Below are positions 30,351 to 43,245 of a stretch of DNA of 64,000 nucleotides, in pieces; the first letter of the stretch is position 1, and every line of letters begins with the position of its first letter. The DNA lies in assembly GCA_905182985.1 (NCBI GenBank), contig CAJJDN010000122.1:280696-344695 (forward strand), written 5' to 3'. A program made the position numbers and the translations under genes. The notes under the pieces were generated by a model. The model worked only from the letters and a program-made list of their open reading frames with translations, had not been told where the DNA came from and searched no databases. This DNA comes from Paramecium sonneborni (lineage: Eukaryota; Ciliophora; Oligohymenophorea; Peniculida; Parameciidae).

Positions 30351-31160
30351 TCACATCATTATAATTGCAACTAACATCATTACCAATGATAAAAGTTTAC
30401 CATATCCTGGTGATGCTTAACAAGACTGACATTTACCATCTCTCCATACTTTTCCATATGCACTATGACCAAAACAATTTTCTTCAGTATAATGATCATC
30501 TTCTCCATCAATACATTTGCCTTCATCAGTCCAATGACACAATGTTGCCATTTAACCATCAAATGATAAAAGGAATTTACAAGCATCCTTTGTTTAAATA
30601 TCAGCACATTTTTTATCTCTGCATTTATCGCTGTCCCAAATACATGATATAAGGTTCTTATTACATTGACTTTAATTATTGCTACCTTGTTCACATTTCT
30701 CCATTGTCACACATTTTGCAGGAGTTCCATATTAAACACATCTTTTTTCTGAAGTATTTTTACACAATTCTGGAGTAAATGACTCGCATTCTGGGATTTC
30801 TATTTTTCCACATTTATCATCTTTTAACAAAATACAAGTATGATTTATATTATTACATTTCTAGTCCACAGTTTCTTAGTAATCAGAACATTATTTAAAA
30901 TCTACACATTTACCATTCACCCATCCACAAGAAGTTAAACCTCTGCATGTATCACTACCTGTTATTATTGAGCATTCTACAGTAGGATAAGATTCACAAA
31001 CTTTTTTTTCTTCATTCCAATCGCATTCAATTCCTCCTCCTATAGGATAGTCATTACAATCGTTTTCTTTTAAAACTTCATCGCAAGTACATCCATTGAT
31101 TTTTACTTCTATTGAATAAGCCATTATCAACAAAGAAAGCAAGATTAATGATCTAGCCAT
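30351..31160 (-). CDS. small cysteine-rich GPI-type surface protein (paralogue of 39899-40729)
   Basis: 269 aa, intronless. N-terminal signal peptide MARSLILLSLLIMAYS, then periodic Cys motifs (CTCDEV, CDWNEEKKVCES, CGWVNGKCVDF, CIWDSDKC, CHWTDEGKCIDG), ending CQSCQASPGYGK and a short hydrophobic tail (LLSLVMMLVAIIMM), as in GPI-anchored proteins. The CxW...CxxC periodicity resembles Paramecium surface (immobilisation) antigens in miniature. A close relative lies 8.7 kb away on the opposite strand. A surface coat role is inferred. Confidence 0.8.
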
Positions 31161-31576
31161 AAATTATTTAATGATGTAATTTGCAAATATAAATATATAT
31201 ATTTAAGATATTGTATATGGAATTTAAATATTCACTAAAATAATATTATTTATTATATTCCAAACTACGTCATCTTATTTTTATCTATCTTTTGATAATC
31301 ACAATTTGAACTATTCTCTTCTTAACTAAAATCAATAACTTCTCTTACTCCATATGATCAAAAGAACTTTAACTTTAATTCTTATTCGATGCTAAAATAA
31401 AAATCATATTTTTATCAGAATTGTTATTTTTTAAAGATAATAAGATGATCTATATTTGGCAATGATACTTAATTCTATCTTTATGAAGACTCAAGTCTAA
31501 AAGGTTTTTTTATTTAAATTAGTTTTTAGATTTCAAATAAATTTTAAATTTAATATTAATAACAACTTTCATTTAG
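31161..31576. other. intergenic region between divergent genes
   Basis: About 415 bp separating the start codons of the small surface protein (-) and the coiled-coil protein (+). It presumably holds both promoters. No distinctive element or reading frame was recognised. Confidence 0.5.
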
Positions 31577-33376
31577 ATGTCTGAAGAATCCAATTCTATT
31601 TTATCAACTATTTAATATTACAAAAGTAAGATCAAATTTCCTACATTTTCAAAGTAATATAATGAAATGAATGAAACCTAAGAATAAAAGGAATTATTTT
31701 TTTGTAATTCAAAATAAAGAAAGGAGGAAAGTTATCGTTAATTGAAGGAATGGGCTTAGAATAGAAGGGAAGTTCTAGATAAAAATAAAGCATTAATTGA
31801 AGAATTAGTTAATATTTGTGATTATCGAATCAGACTTTCTGGTCAATATCTGTAAATTGTATACAAATTCTTTAATGAAAAATACTTCCATGAATAGTAA
31901 TATGGATAATTCTTACTTACAAAACCTTAACCAACACTTAAATAAAATCCATTAAGTCATTAACTATATTCCAATATCGGTTAAGCCATCTCAACTTTTG
32001 AAGAAACTAATTTGAAAAATTGTGAAAAAGTATCTAACTTTGCTCATACAATATCAAACTAAATCTTAAAAACAGAAATACTATCAGATCTTTTTGATTT
32101 GGATAAGAAATCCGATTAAATATTAAGTTGTATAATTGCACAAAAAAAATTGCTTTAATAACAATATATATTATCTGCCTAAAAGCTTAAAGCAATAACA
32201 GATTAATTTCCATAGTAATTATAAAATCAGAGAGCTCGTAAACCTATTTTCGATAATCCAATTCAAAACGAATAATAAAATTAACATATAGAACAAAAAT
32301 AAAATTAGACAATCGAAGATTAAAATATAGAACCATCTACAATAAAAGTAAATGATATTAGTGAAGTTTTGGCAGATGATCAATTATAAGTTAATAATCT
32401 TTCAGAATAATTAAAAGAAAACTAAATAGATGGAACTTAATCTTGTGTCTATTAGTAAGAAAATACAGACAATTCATCAAATAACAGTGTCTAAAAATAA
32501 ATAGACCCATAATTATTAAAAGATAAACATTATTTTGAGATGAATAATGAAGGATAAAAAGTTTATCAATCTCAAACTGTCCCTTTCTCTCTACCAATAA
32601 ATAGAAATTTCGAATAAAAATAAAAGCAGCATCAAGAAGTAGATTTATATAAACTCATTATGAGTTATACTGCATCTTAGTCTTACACAATTAAGCTCTT
32701 AAATTAATTGATTGAAAAAGTAATATAATATTGGAAACATGTAAAGTATAGAAAATAATAATAGGTTACAGTAATTGAATAAAAAAGAACAAAATGGGCA
32801 TAGGAATCTTGTTAAATTTATAAAGAAGCAATCAAAGATGTCCATTACATGAATGTAGAATTGCCTTAATTCAAAATGGAAGTGGAAGATTACTATAGTT
32901 TTAGAAACATATTTTCTGATTCATGTTCCTCTTTTGAAAATGTTAAAGATTAAAATGAGTTTTGTCAATCTTTGATTATCAAAGAACTTGGATGTTAGGC
33001 TGCTAGATTATTATTAGTTAAAGAATTCAAAGTAAATGTAGTTGAAAAAAACAGTGAGTTACCATCCATTTTAGTACTAACAATAGATAAATTCGTTGGT
33101 TGTTGGCTTAAATATGATGATTCTACAGATGGTATTTTTTTAGAAAATATTCTATAAGCAATTGATTCTCCAGTTTTGCATTACCCAATTAGTTAAATTT
33201 CTATTTAAAATATTGGTAACTTACTATTAGAGATCATTCCATCTAAAAATCTCTTATTTTTAAATGTAATAATTAATCTCTATTTATTTTAGATTAGTAA
33301 TGGCAGATAAAAAAGCACTATTAAATTTGCATGTATTGATGACATGGAAGAGTTTAGTACAATAATAAAAAATTGA
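31577..33376 (+). CDS. coiled-coil protein, possibly BAR/PH-like
   Basis: 590 aa if a 27-nt intron at 33266-33292 is removed; without it the frame also stays open. It starts MSEESNSILSTIQYYK. The first 200 residues are long charged helices (KEESYRQLKEWAQNRREVLD), followed by a Gln/Asn-rich linker (about 210-350), another helical section (LLNQLIEKVIQYWKHVKYRK), and a C-terminal compact domain with beta-strand-like pattern (NLLLEIIPSKNLLFL, TIKFACIDDMEEFSTII) that could be a PH-like fold. That architecture suggests a membrane-associated scaffold, but this is a guess. Stop TGA 33374-33376 is 43 bp before the next start. Confidence 0.65.
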
Positions 33377-33419
33377 TATTTAGTTACATAAAATTTACAA
33401 GAATTAAAATATTAAAATA

Positions 33420-34377
33420 ATGTTCCGATCATTACTCTATCAATTCAAATTGAGGTTTAGAATGATCAATCCATGTAAAGAAAACAATCCAAATTTTAGT
33501 TGACATTAAATAAGAATTTAAATTTTTGAAGAATATTCAACAATAATGTACATTGCATTCAAAAGAATAATTGAATTAATCAACTTATCTAATGAGATTT
33601 TGTATTTCTTAGGAATATAATAATTAGCAATTTCACAATAAAATTAATGTTTAGGTACACGTATAGGATAGTATATTTCATTAAATGATCCTAAATTTGA
33701 TATCAATACTACGAGATATTATTGTCCAATTTCAAGGATTGATGATGTTGGAATGTTTGATATATTAGTGCATGCCATTTATGCAGAAAATAAAAACTTT
33801 TCCACTCACATTACTACTTTAAATGTAAGATTTGTAATAATTATAGGAAGGACATGTTCTTAACATTAACGGACCGTTTACTAATTATCTTTATCATGGA
33901 TATGGTAATATTGAAGTTCCTAAATATAATATCAATTCAAATTATTAATATATAGGTATAATTGCAGAATCTTCAGCTATTGCAGCTTTCTTCTAAGTTA
34001 ATTTCATTTATATTTATGATAGTTAATAGAAGGGATAGCTACAAATGGTGATAATACACATATTGGTCTACTCTACGTAGCAGATACTCTTGAAGAATTA
34101 GTTTTGATGGAAGAATTAATATGGTATATGGAAGAGAAAAAGATAAATGCTACATTTATGTTAAGGAGCGAAAAAAAACCTGTTAATAAACTATTTAGTG
34201 GTCCAAAGGGTTAAATGAAACCTGTACACTTATAGTAATATTTACCATAACCAAATGATCAAACATTAATCCTTGTATGTGGTAGCAGGTATTGATTAAT
34301 AATATTTAAGGGCATTTAAAAAAGAAGCAAAATAATAATTAGAATTTATTAACCACCAAAATATAGCTATAATTTGA
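33420..34377 (+). CDS. NADH-cytochrome b5 reductase-like protein with degenerate nucleotide motifs
   Basis: 278 aa using five introns: 33475-33499, 33602-33627, 33825-33846, 33997-34022, 34289-34310. The start at 33420 brings in MFRSLLYQFKLRFR and FKFLKNIQQQCTLHSKE, the first beta-strands of the fold. Family landmarks: GTRIGQYISL (GQH-like), RYYCPIS at the FAD-binding RxYTxxS site, GHVLNINGPFTNYLY, then ESSAIAAFFQLIEGI where the GGTGITPMLQ motif is expected, LLYVADTLEELVLMEEL, and VCGSR where CGPPPM is expected. The NADH-binding Gly motif and the CGPP motif are therefore largely lost, so activity is doubtful. The last intron ends in AAG; without it the protein stops at 34295 (258 aa). Confidence 0.75.
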
Positions 34378-34993
34378 TTACATATTATTAAATATTATAT
34401 TATTAATATTTTATTAAATTATCAAGATATTTATCAAATTTAATCTTATTTATTGTATGTTTTAATATTTATATCAAATTTATTTACAATTTTCTTTATA
34501 TATTATTTTATTGATAAAAGATTTATTCATACTTTAAGGAATGTCTCAGAATGCCATGAAAAATGAAAGAGTCAGATAATATTAAAAAATACACTTAATC
34601 GAAAAGGAGTAACTCTAGCACTTTGTTTTTAAAAAGTCTTATTCGATAAAATCTGTAAATACTACTATTTATCTAGGCCTCTATACTGTTAAACATTAAA
34701 TATGCTACTGCAAAATCCATCATCTCAAAAATTCGAAAATCCAAGATAAAAAAATACTTATTCATCAACAAAAAATTGGGGCAGTGTTAGTACAAAAAAG
34801 TCGAATTATTTAAACCATTATTAGAAATCAAATCTTTAGTAGCAGGTTCTTTGATTAGTGAACATACTTATTATTTATATTGAATATCTTTATGTAATGT
34901 TGATACAATTTCTAGTTTTATTTTTGGAGGATTTTGCTGCAAGTATATGTCATAGTATAAATTTTGAATATAATATATATATATATATCAATA
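34378..34993. other. intergenic region with one candidate small frame
   Basis: It lies between the reductase-like gene (+) and the FHA gene (-). A 106-codon frame (34541-34861) is listed separately. An AT dinucleotide run lies near 34972-34990. Nothing else was recognised. Confidence 0.5.
34541..34861 (+). CDS. hypothetical basic protein
   Basis: ATG 34541 to TGA 34859-34861, 106 codons. It starts MSQNAMKNERVRQYQKIHLI, a believable charged helix; the rest is basic and Ile/Gln-rich with no motif. It could be a first exon whose continuation is read wrongly, or chance. No family was recognised. Confidence 0.35.
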
Positions 34994-35782
34994 TCATTTA
35001 AAATTAACTTCCATTATGGTATTATTTGTTTTCAACATCATATTTTCTGTCAGTGTCTATTCATCTTTTAAATAAAGCCACGTTCCATTTGTTGACGATT
35101 TTCCTTAAATTCCATCAATAATTTTCCATTGCCCATCAAAAAGAATCGTACATTGATATTTAGATAACAGAACATCATCATAATACCTAATCAAACAATC
35201 TATATTTCTTCCTATAGTCACAGGCAAATAATTTTTAGATCCTAAAATGTAAACATCATCTTTTGCCGTTCCACCATAGATTTGAATTCTAAGGTACCAT
35301 TAATCTCTTTCTATAGATAAAAAACATTATCGATCGCAAGGGTATCCACTGATAATAAATTCCTTTACATCCTATAAATTATTAAAAGATGGCAATTTAA
35401 TTAAATCTTACCCATAACATATTTATGTTGTAAAATACATTTATCCCAATGTTATTAGGGTATTATTTTACAATTTAATTTCATTAGTTTTAAAAAAGCA
35501 TCCAAATCCTATTCCTAAATCTTTGATTTTAAAACTTTCTGATTTATGATCATATTTAATATAAAAATGCTACCCCCTATTTTTTTTATTCAATTTATTA
35601 TCAACGGATGGGATTTTAAAATGATTAATTTAATATCCCCCTTTTTTGTTTTTGTATTTACAACCAAAATAAATAACATTTTATTAAGAATTTGGTTAGA
35701 ACTCGAAAATTTGATTTTCTTCCAAAGTTGCAGATGCTATTACTCTTAGGACTAAGATGGGCACTTTTCCTTATTAATCCAT
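34994..35782 (-). CDS. FHA-domain protein
   Basis: 262 aa, intronless, starting MDQQGKVPILVLRVIASATL. The C-terminal half carries a forkhead-associated domain, a phosphothreonine-binding module: PVTIGRNIDCLIRYYDDVLL, SKYQCTILFDG, WKIIDGIQGKSSTNGTWLYL, i.e. the GR, S-x-x-H-like and NGT landmarks (the usual His is Gln here). The N-terminal half (NVIYFGCKY..., KIKDLGIGFGCFFKTNEIKL, TLITLGQMYF) looks like a second, diverged FHA fold lacking the Arg of the GR motif. No other domain is present, so it is probably an adaptor reading phosphorylated partners. Confidence 0.8.
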
Positions 35783-36100
35783 ATGTGAGAATGAGGATAT
35801 TTTATTTGTTTATTAAAGATCTACCTAATGTGATTATGGATGCTTTTTTTCTGTTAATTAATCATTTGCATTAGTATTAAGAGCATCAAAGTGAGAGATG
35901 GTTTATTATTGATTTATGCAATTATTATAATTGTTAGTATTTAAATATTAAGGTGAATCAGTGCAATTGCAAGCATCTTTAGAAATTTATTCTCCCATAA
36001 TCAATAAAATTTAATATTATAGTCTGGTTAGTAATTTGATATATAGTTTAGAATAGTAATAAGAGAAATAAAATATTGACATTAATTTTATTCTAAAAGA
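35783..36100. other. intergenic region between divergent genes
   Basis: 318 bp between the start codons of the FHA gene (-) and the CaMKK-like kinase (+). It presumably contains both promoters. No recognisable element. Confidence 0.5.
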
Positions 36101-37604
36101 ATGTTATAAATACCAATAAATAATAGAACACCAGGATAAAATTTTAGTTTTAATTAGTTTGCATCAGCACCTAATTCTCCTGAAAGAAATGCACCTAATA
36201 CAATCAAAGATTATATAAAATATAGATAAAGAAATTTAATTGATTTTGTAAAGAGTAGATTACAGAGTCGGCAAAACAGTCCAAAAAACCTATTCAAAGT
36301 AGATTTGATTTAGTTTGCAAAAAAGAAATATGATAGTATGCCAAGTCCAATAATAGGGGATATTAAATTTTTATCAACTTAAAAATCAATAGGAGATTCA
36401 ATTTAGATTGTAAATGGATAGGGTATGACAGATGATACATTATTTGATGAAATAATTGATTTAGAGAATGCAATTAACTAAAATGGATTGGACAAAAAAT
36501 TGATAGGATCTTAGAAATAAATAAATCATTCAATAATGAAAAAAGAAATAACTGAGGATGGTTAAATTAAGATAAATTAATATACAATATTATAGGAACT
36601 AGGGAAAGGTTCATTTGGGAAAGTGAAATTAGCAAAGGATAATCATAGAAAATATGTATAATATTAATAGTTATCAATAATCTAGGCTGTGAAAATATGC
36701 GATAGAAAGAAATTAAAATTAAAGTTACTTTCAAGTAAAATGGATGCTTATTCATTATTGGATAAAGAGATAGCTATAATGAAGAAAGTAGGACATGAAA
36801 ACATTGTATAATTATATGAAGTTATTGAAAATCCAAATAATGATAAATTATATTTGGTTCTGGAATATATGGATGGTCCTCAGCTTTTATAAATTAAGAA
36901 TAAAAATATTGAAATTATTTGGAGATTATTTCGAGATTTTATGTTAGGATTAGAGTATTGTATAAAATTATAATAATAAAATAAGTGCATAATTTTGCTA
37001 ATATAGCCCATATGGATATAAAACCTGAAAATCTTCTGTTGAATTAAGATATGAGATTGAAAATAGCTGATTTCGGAGTTTCTTAAATTATGGATGATGA
37101 TTTAGTTAAATCCAAAATAGGAACATCAGCTTATCAACCTCCAGAAGTATTTACTGAAGATTAAGTAAGAGGAAAACCTATTGATGTTTGGGCTGCTGGA
37201 TTAACTTTATATTAATTAGTTTACAATGAACATCCATTTATTTCATTAAAATAGGATCAGCTAAAGAATAACATTCTCACCTAAAATATTAAATGGAAAG
37301 AAACATCAGATCTAACTGATTTGTTAAAAAAAATGTTAGATAAGAATCCAAATAATAGAATTACAACTTAACAAGTGTTAGTACTTTTTATTAAATATCA
37401 CAGGAACATCCTTGGATCACTAAAAATGGTAGATTTCCTTTGAAAAATGAATATTAGGGTAATTTTTGTGTTACTGAGAATGATATTCATAATGCCATTA
37501 CAAGATTATCTTTTAATATGGCTATTCGAACTTTAAATAAATTGAAATAGAAATTAAGCTAATCTCGTTAACGATTAAAATAAAGAAAGGCTTAAGAATC
37601 ATGA
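36101..37604 (+). CDS. CaMKK-like protein kinase with HMD in place of HRD
   Basis: 472 aa after introns 36656-36685 (30 nt), 36960-36985 (26 nt, AAG end) and 37375-37403 (29 nt, GTG...CAG). An N-terminal Ser/Asn-rich extension (about 1-165) is followed by LQELGKGSFGKVKLAKD, AVKICDRKKLK, IVQLYEVIENP, then NIAHMDIKPENLLL, KIADFGVSQIM, GTSAYQPPEVF, PIDVWAAGLTLYQLVYNEHP. The end of the domain, HPWITKNGRFPLKNEYQ then VTENDIHNAI, closely resembles the HPWVTKNG...EVTEEEV tail specific to Ca/calmodulin-dependent protein kinase kinases. The catalytic loop reads HMD (37009-37017), so the usual RD arginine is replaced by Met. Substrate is unknown. Confidence 0.85.
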
Positions 37605-37677
37605 TAATCTAACTTTCATTTTTATTAATTTAGATTATATTTCAATTTTTATAATTACAAAATTTTTCTTATTAATA

Positions 37678-38828
<1,151 letters not shown>

Positions 38829-39243
38829 TTAATTAACATTTAAATATCATATCCTTTTCAAATCTTTTCCTTATTTTATATTCAAATTTTCCTTATCTAT
38901 TATCTCTCTATTTTTCATTTTTTATCTTCTAAATATTTTTAAATTAATTTATATTCTTCAATTTCAAATTGCATATAATACTGAATTTTATTCATTAATT
39001 TAAATGGATAATAACACATTAAACAAGAAGTTCATTAATATTTTTGGATATATTAATATTACTCAAATACTGGATTCTATCTTTTTTTTTTTTAATTTCA
39101 TTTTTTTTGCCTTCTTATTAAAAAAACTATTAGTAAAAATTTTGACTATATTTTTAATTTTTATTTAAATGTGCTATGAATTCGATATTGGAATAATAGC
39201 TTTATAATTAATAATTTGATTTTCTTTCTCCCTAATAATTTTC
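38829..39243. other. intergenic region
   Basis: About 415 bp of AT-rich DNA with homopolymer T runs near 39085-39110. No coding signal was recognised. Confidence 0.55.
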
Positions 39244-39777
39244 ATGTAAAATCATTATTCATACAGATTAGATTTATTTTAATAGGATGAAACTCAATTT
39301 AAATTCTTTATAAATTTAAGAAAAGCTCAATATTTTAACATTAAAAATTCAAGCAAGATTAAAGTGTTTTTAAAAAATAGTAGTTTAGCTGATTTTATAA
39401 AATAGTGTTTAGGAATTGATAATCTATCAGAAAAATAAAGATCTATATAGTAAGTCTTTAATAGGAGTGGAAAGTGATCCTCAATTTATTTGTGTTTTAA
39501 TTATTTCTTCATTGATTTTTTTGTATATACAGAAAACAGTTTTATTGTATTATGGATCTTTAAATTGCAGAATAAATTTCATAAAATGATGAGAAAATCC
39601 AAAATTATTGAAGAAACATATGAGAAAAATTTTAATTTAAATGCTGAAAAGAGAAGGTTTCCTTCATTTAATGATGGAAAAATAATCTTTTTTAATTGTT
39701 TAAGGATAATTAATATTACTTTTTAAGGAATAGAAGAACTAATTTAGCCAATCTTAAATCTTTGTATTTAAAAGTGA
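39244..39777 (+). pseudogene. frame interrupted by a single TGA; possible pseudogene
   Basis: ATG 39244 opens a frame MQNHYSYRLDLFQQ... through KIKVFLKNSSLADFIKQCLG and VFNRSGK to TGA 39475-39477 (77 aa). The same frame then continues open for another 99 codons (YTENSFIVLWIFKLQNKF, EETYEKNFNLNAEKRRF) to TGA 39775-39777. The first part has a faint doublecortin/ubiquitin-like look. No intron of normal size removes the internal TGA. Either a nonsense mutation or relic, or two unrelated small frames. Confidence 0.4.
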
Positions 39778-39898
39778 ATATTTATTGAATTCTTAAGATG
39801 ATTATTAAATTTATTAATAAAATAACAGAATGCGTCAACATAAAATATCTTATGAACTCAAATGTTTATATTCGCAAATATTATCAGTAATAAAAATT

Positions 39899-40729
39899 AT
39901 GGTTAGATCATTAATCTGGCTTTCTTTATTAATAATGGCTTATTCAATATAAGTTAAAGTAGAGGGATGTACTTGTGAAGAAATTTAAAAATAAGACTAA
40001 TGTGATGACTATCAACCAGGAGAACTTGATTGTGAATGGAATATATAAAAAAAGGCTTGTGAATCTCATCCTTTTCTAAGAAAATGTTATTTAATAAATG
40101 ATGGAGAGTTATGCAAAAACTAACGTGATTGTGCATGGGTTAATAATAAATGTGTAGATTTTACAAAATGTACTGATTACAAAGAAACTTTGGACTAAAA
40201 ATGTTATGAAATAAATCGTTTTTGCGTTTTGCAAAAAGATGATAAATGTGGACCTTTTGAATGTGATTAATTATCTCTAGATTTTTGTGTGTACTCTTAC
40301 TATTTTTTTGAAAAATGGTGTACTTTATCTAGTGATCGTACAAAATGTGTGCCAATGACTACTTGTGAGTAAAGTAGCTTTAATAAAGATGAATGCTAGA
40401 TAAACTATGGATCCTGTTTTTGGGATAATAATAAATGCAGAAATATAAAATGCACCGATATTAAAATAGAGGAGGATTGTTAATTAAATGCTTTTTCATT
40501 TGATTGGTCAATTGCAACATTATGTCATTGGGATGGAGGCAAGTGTATTGAAGCAAAATAAGATGATTTAACTGAAGAAAATTGTTTTCGTGCTAGTGTA
40601 TATGGAATGAGATGGTTAGATGGAAAATGCCAATCTTGTTAAGCCTCACCAAATCCTGATCCTCCCACACCTTCATATCATAGAATCTTATCTACGATCA
40701 TATCATTAATAGTAATAGTAATGATATGA
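39899..40729 (+). CDS. small cysteine-rich GPI-type surface protein
   Basis: 276 aa, intronless. It starts MVRSLIWLSLLIMAYSIQVK, nearly the same signal peptide as the gene at 30351-31160, and shares CTCEE, CAWVNNKCVDF, QKDDKCG, CHWDGGKCIEA, the TEENCF motif and CQSCQASP. The C-terminus PSYHRILSTIISLIVIVMI is a hydrophobic GPI-signal-like tail. The spacing of Cys and of the aromatic residue in CxW motifs resembles Paramecium surface antigens. It is an inverted paralogue of the gene at 30351-31160. Function at the cell surface is inferred. Confidence 0.8.
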
Positions 40730-40915
40730 TATTATTGAAAAGACGTATATTCAAAAAAAATCAATTTTTATATTTAATTTATGAATTTTTATTCTGTTTT
40801 TTACATTTATTATTCGATTTATGTTACCTAACATGAATATATTGATTTTCAATGATATTTATTGATTACAGATATAATTTATTAGAGTAGAAATACTTAT
40901 AAAATATTAAATTAA

Positions 40916-42433
40916 TCATTCATCATAACATAAAATATTTATTAGAATAGATTTAAAATCTGCATCCCAAGTCTTTAAAAATGGAGTACAAAAAATTAAC
41001 ATTCTTTAAATCATATTTAAACCATCATGTAATCCTAAGATGGCCTAATAATTATTGAAGATTTAATTTTCGCTGTTTTGTATTATTGGTTATAAATGAT
41101 CTATCTTAAGCTATTAGTTTTCTTGATTAAATAATTGTTTAGAATTTTTGTATATAACAGCTTCTCCTACGATATTTGATAGAATAATATTAAAATCTTT
41201 AAGAGCGAAAGTTTTAAGGTATTTCTAACTAATCCATTCCGAAATATAGTGTTAAATTTCAGAATTAGTTTTACCTAAGTAACATTCAATAATTCTAAAA
41301 AATGATGAGATTGGAGAGCATAAAACTCCTAATTAATGATTAATATCAATTAAATTTTTAATATAGCCAATCTACTTTTAGTAATTTAATTTTGTAATAT
41401 CTGTTACATTCAAATATCCTTACAAAAAGTTAGAGATAGTATAGAATAATGCAATATAATATTATTAGGATTAAGGTACCTTAGTGATTATTTCATTATA
41501 ATTTTAAGATAGTTTAGTTTTTGTGTTCTTGTGATTATCTAATTTTTAATATTGATGTAATTTTAAATTATCTATTTTAATAAATCAAATATATACATAA
41601 TCTTTAAATTGATATTGGATTATCATGTTATATTTATAATGCTTGATCGTATGATAAAATTGCAAGGTAAATGTTACTCATTCCTTCAAAAAGTAAACCA
41701 ATATCAACATGTAACTCTGCAATATTAGGATTAATTGATATGGCTTCATTTAAACATTGATGTCCTTCATGCATTTTCCCTAGCATCATAAATGCCTATC
41801 CTATTAAAAGAATATCAATTTCTTTAACCTTTAGTTCCTAATGCATAAGCATTATTAGGTCTCAATTTCAAACATATATTCAAACTGTCAATTGATTACT
41901 CATATTTACATGTGTTTAAATAGTATTTACCTATCAAAATATTTTAAAACTCACCTCTCAAACAATAGGAATCAGGATCTTTTGGAAAACGAGCTAGTTG
42001 TTGATTGGCATAAACAAATGCTTTATCATATTCACCATTCTCCATATAACACATGGCTAAATAAAAATAAGTAACATGATACTGATCAATTTAAATATGT
42101 CTTATTGTTGTTAATCCAATTTGTATGCTTTTAAGAAACTATTTACAGCTTTTGTGTATTCCTTTTTTAACATAAATGCTCTTCCCATATCTTTAATAGT
42201 CATTGCTTATTGAGGGTTTTTGATGAGGGAATTTTCGAAACATTATAAAGCTTCATTTGGATACTTAAATATTAAATATATATCTCCAATATGATAAAGA
42301 ACCTCAGAGTCATTTTAATCACATTTTGATAGTATCTGTATAGCTTCATCATACCTTTTCTCGTTTTTTAAACTTATTGCTAAGCTTTCTTAATAAATAT
42401 CTTACCTTGGAGAATGCTCTCTTGGGTATTCAT
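40916..42433 (-). CDS. tetratricopeptide-repeat (TPR) protein
   Basis: 465 aa with introns 42389-42405, 42057-42082, 41931-41954, 41801-41828 and 41572-41596. TPR units are visible: NEKRYDEAIQILSKC, VLYHIGDIYLIFKYPNEALQ, DMGRAFMLKKEYTKAVNSFL, ITMCYMENGEYDKAFVYANQ, YEQSIDSLNICLKLRPN, AFMMLGKMHEGHQCLNEAIS. The C-terminal 220 residues are a helical domain with no known motif (YISEWISQKYLKTFALKDF). The 26-nt intron at 42057-42082 is preferred over reading through, because it restores the roughly 34-residue TPR spacing. The first intron would be only 17 nt and end in AAG, so the extreme N-terminus is uncertain. Confidence 0.75.
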
Positions 42434-42540
42434 TTACAATATTTATATTTTAATTATAAGAAAATAGAATTAACAAAAAGGACTCTCATAATAAGTGGCT
42501 TATTATAAATTCACAAATATAATTTTAAATAATATAGAAA

Positions 42541-43245
42541 ATGATAATTAGATCTGCAACTACTTATATGATGCTTCATGCAAGGACTCCTAAATATACA
42601 TTTGTAAGAGAATAAATCAGAAAGTATATTACATGTAATCTATTTAATATGTCTTAAAGATGAACCAAAAGAATATTTTCAATATCCATTAAACTGGAAA
42701 ACATTTGCAGATGAACTTAAAGAGAATACATAATCAAGCCAAACTTTAAAAAAAAAAATAAAGATTGGTTTTCATATATTTACAAAGTATTTCAGATATT
42801 TTTTATACTTTTTGTTTAAACTGCTTTATTTCTTATTAGATAATTACAAGAGATTTATCATCTTGGGAATAATTTTCTATTACATATGAAGAATTTAAGA
42901 ATTTTATGTATAATATTTATCACTTATTTAATAAACGAACTCAAAAATTTCTTTGTTGGATAATCAACTTCTACACATCATAGACAATCATTTATTAATC
43001 TTAACTTTTCAATCAACTTATTAATGCAAATTAAATCTTATAAATCTTATATATCTTCAGATATCTTCAGATATCTCAAGCAGTTAGATGTCATTAATTT
43101 TAAACTTAGAAGCTATTTGATTCCATCAATAACTTCTAATTCTGATTTAATTGTTTTTTGTTTATTAAATCATCCAGAAGATGCATCTCTCTCCAAAACA
43201 ACTAGTTTTCTGCATCAATTAAGATAAATCTTTCATTTAAAATGA
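42541..43245 (+). CDS. hypothetical protein with probable one-base frameshift
   Basis: It starts MIIRSATTYMMLHARTPKYT, basic and Ser/Thr-rich like a mitochondrial presequence. After intron 42635-42659 (25 nt, AAG end) comes EPKEYFQYPLNWKTFADELK. After intron 42768-42795 (28 nt) comes TRDLSSWEQFSITYEEFKNF. To stay protein-like the frame must skip one base near 42941-42952, inside CAAAAATTTC. It then continues KFFVGQSTSTHHRQSFINLN, DLIVFCLLNHPEDASL and stops at TGA 43243-43245. With that correction the total is exactly 217 codons. It is divergent from the TPR gene (107 bp apart). No family was recognised. A sequencing error or a recent pseudogene are both possible. Confidence 0.5.

Noticed and set aside
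33546..33600. Start of the reductase-like gene at ATG 33546
   Set aside because: Upstream exons with two short introns recover the missing N-terminal strands of the fold, so ATG 33420 is better.
34970..34992. AT dinucleotide run as a regulatory or telomeric repeat
   Set aside because: It is a short AT microsatellite in intergenic DNA; Paramecium telomeres are G-rich hexamers, none of which are seen.
42057..42095. Apparent one-base frameshift in the TPR gene
   Set aside because: A 26-nt GTA...TAG intron at 42057-42082 explains the frame change and restores normal TPR spacing.
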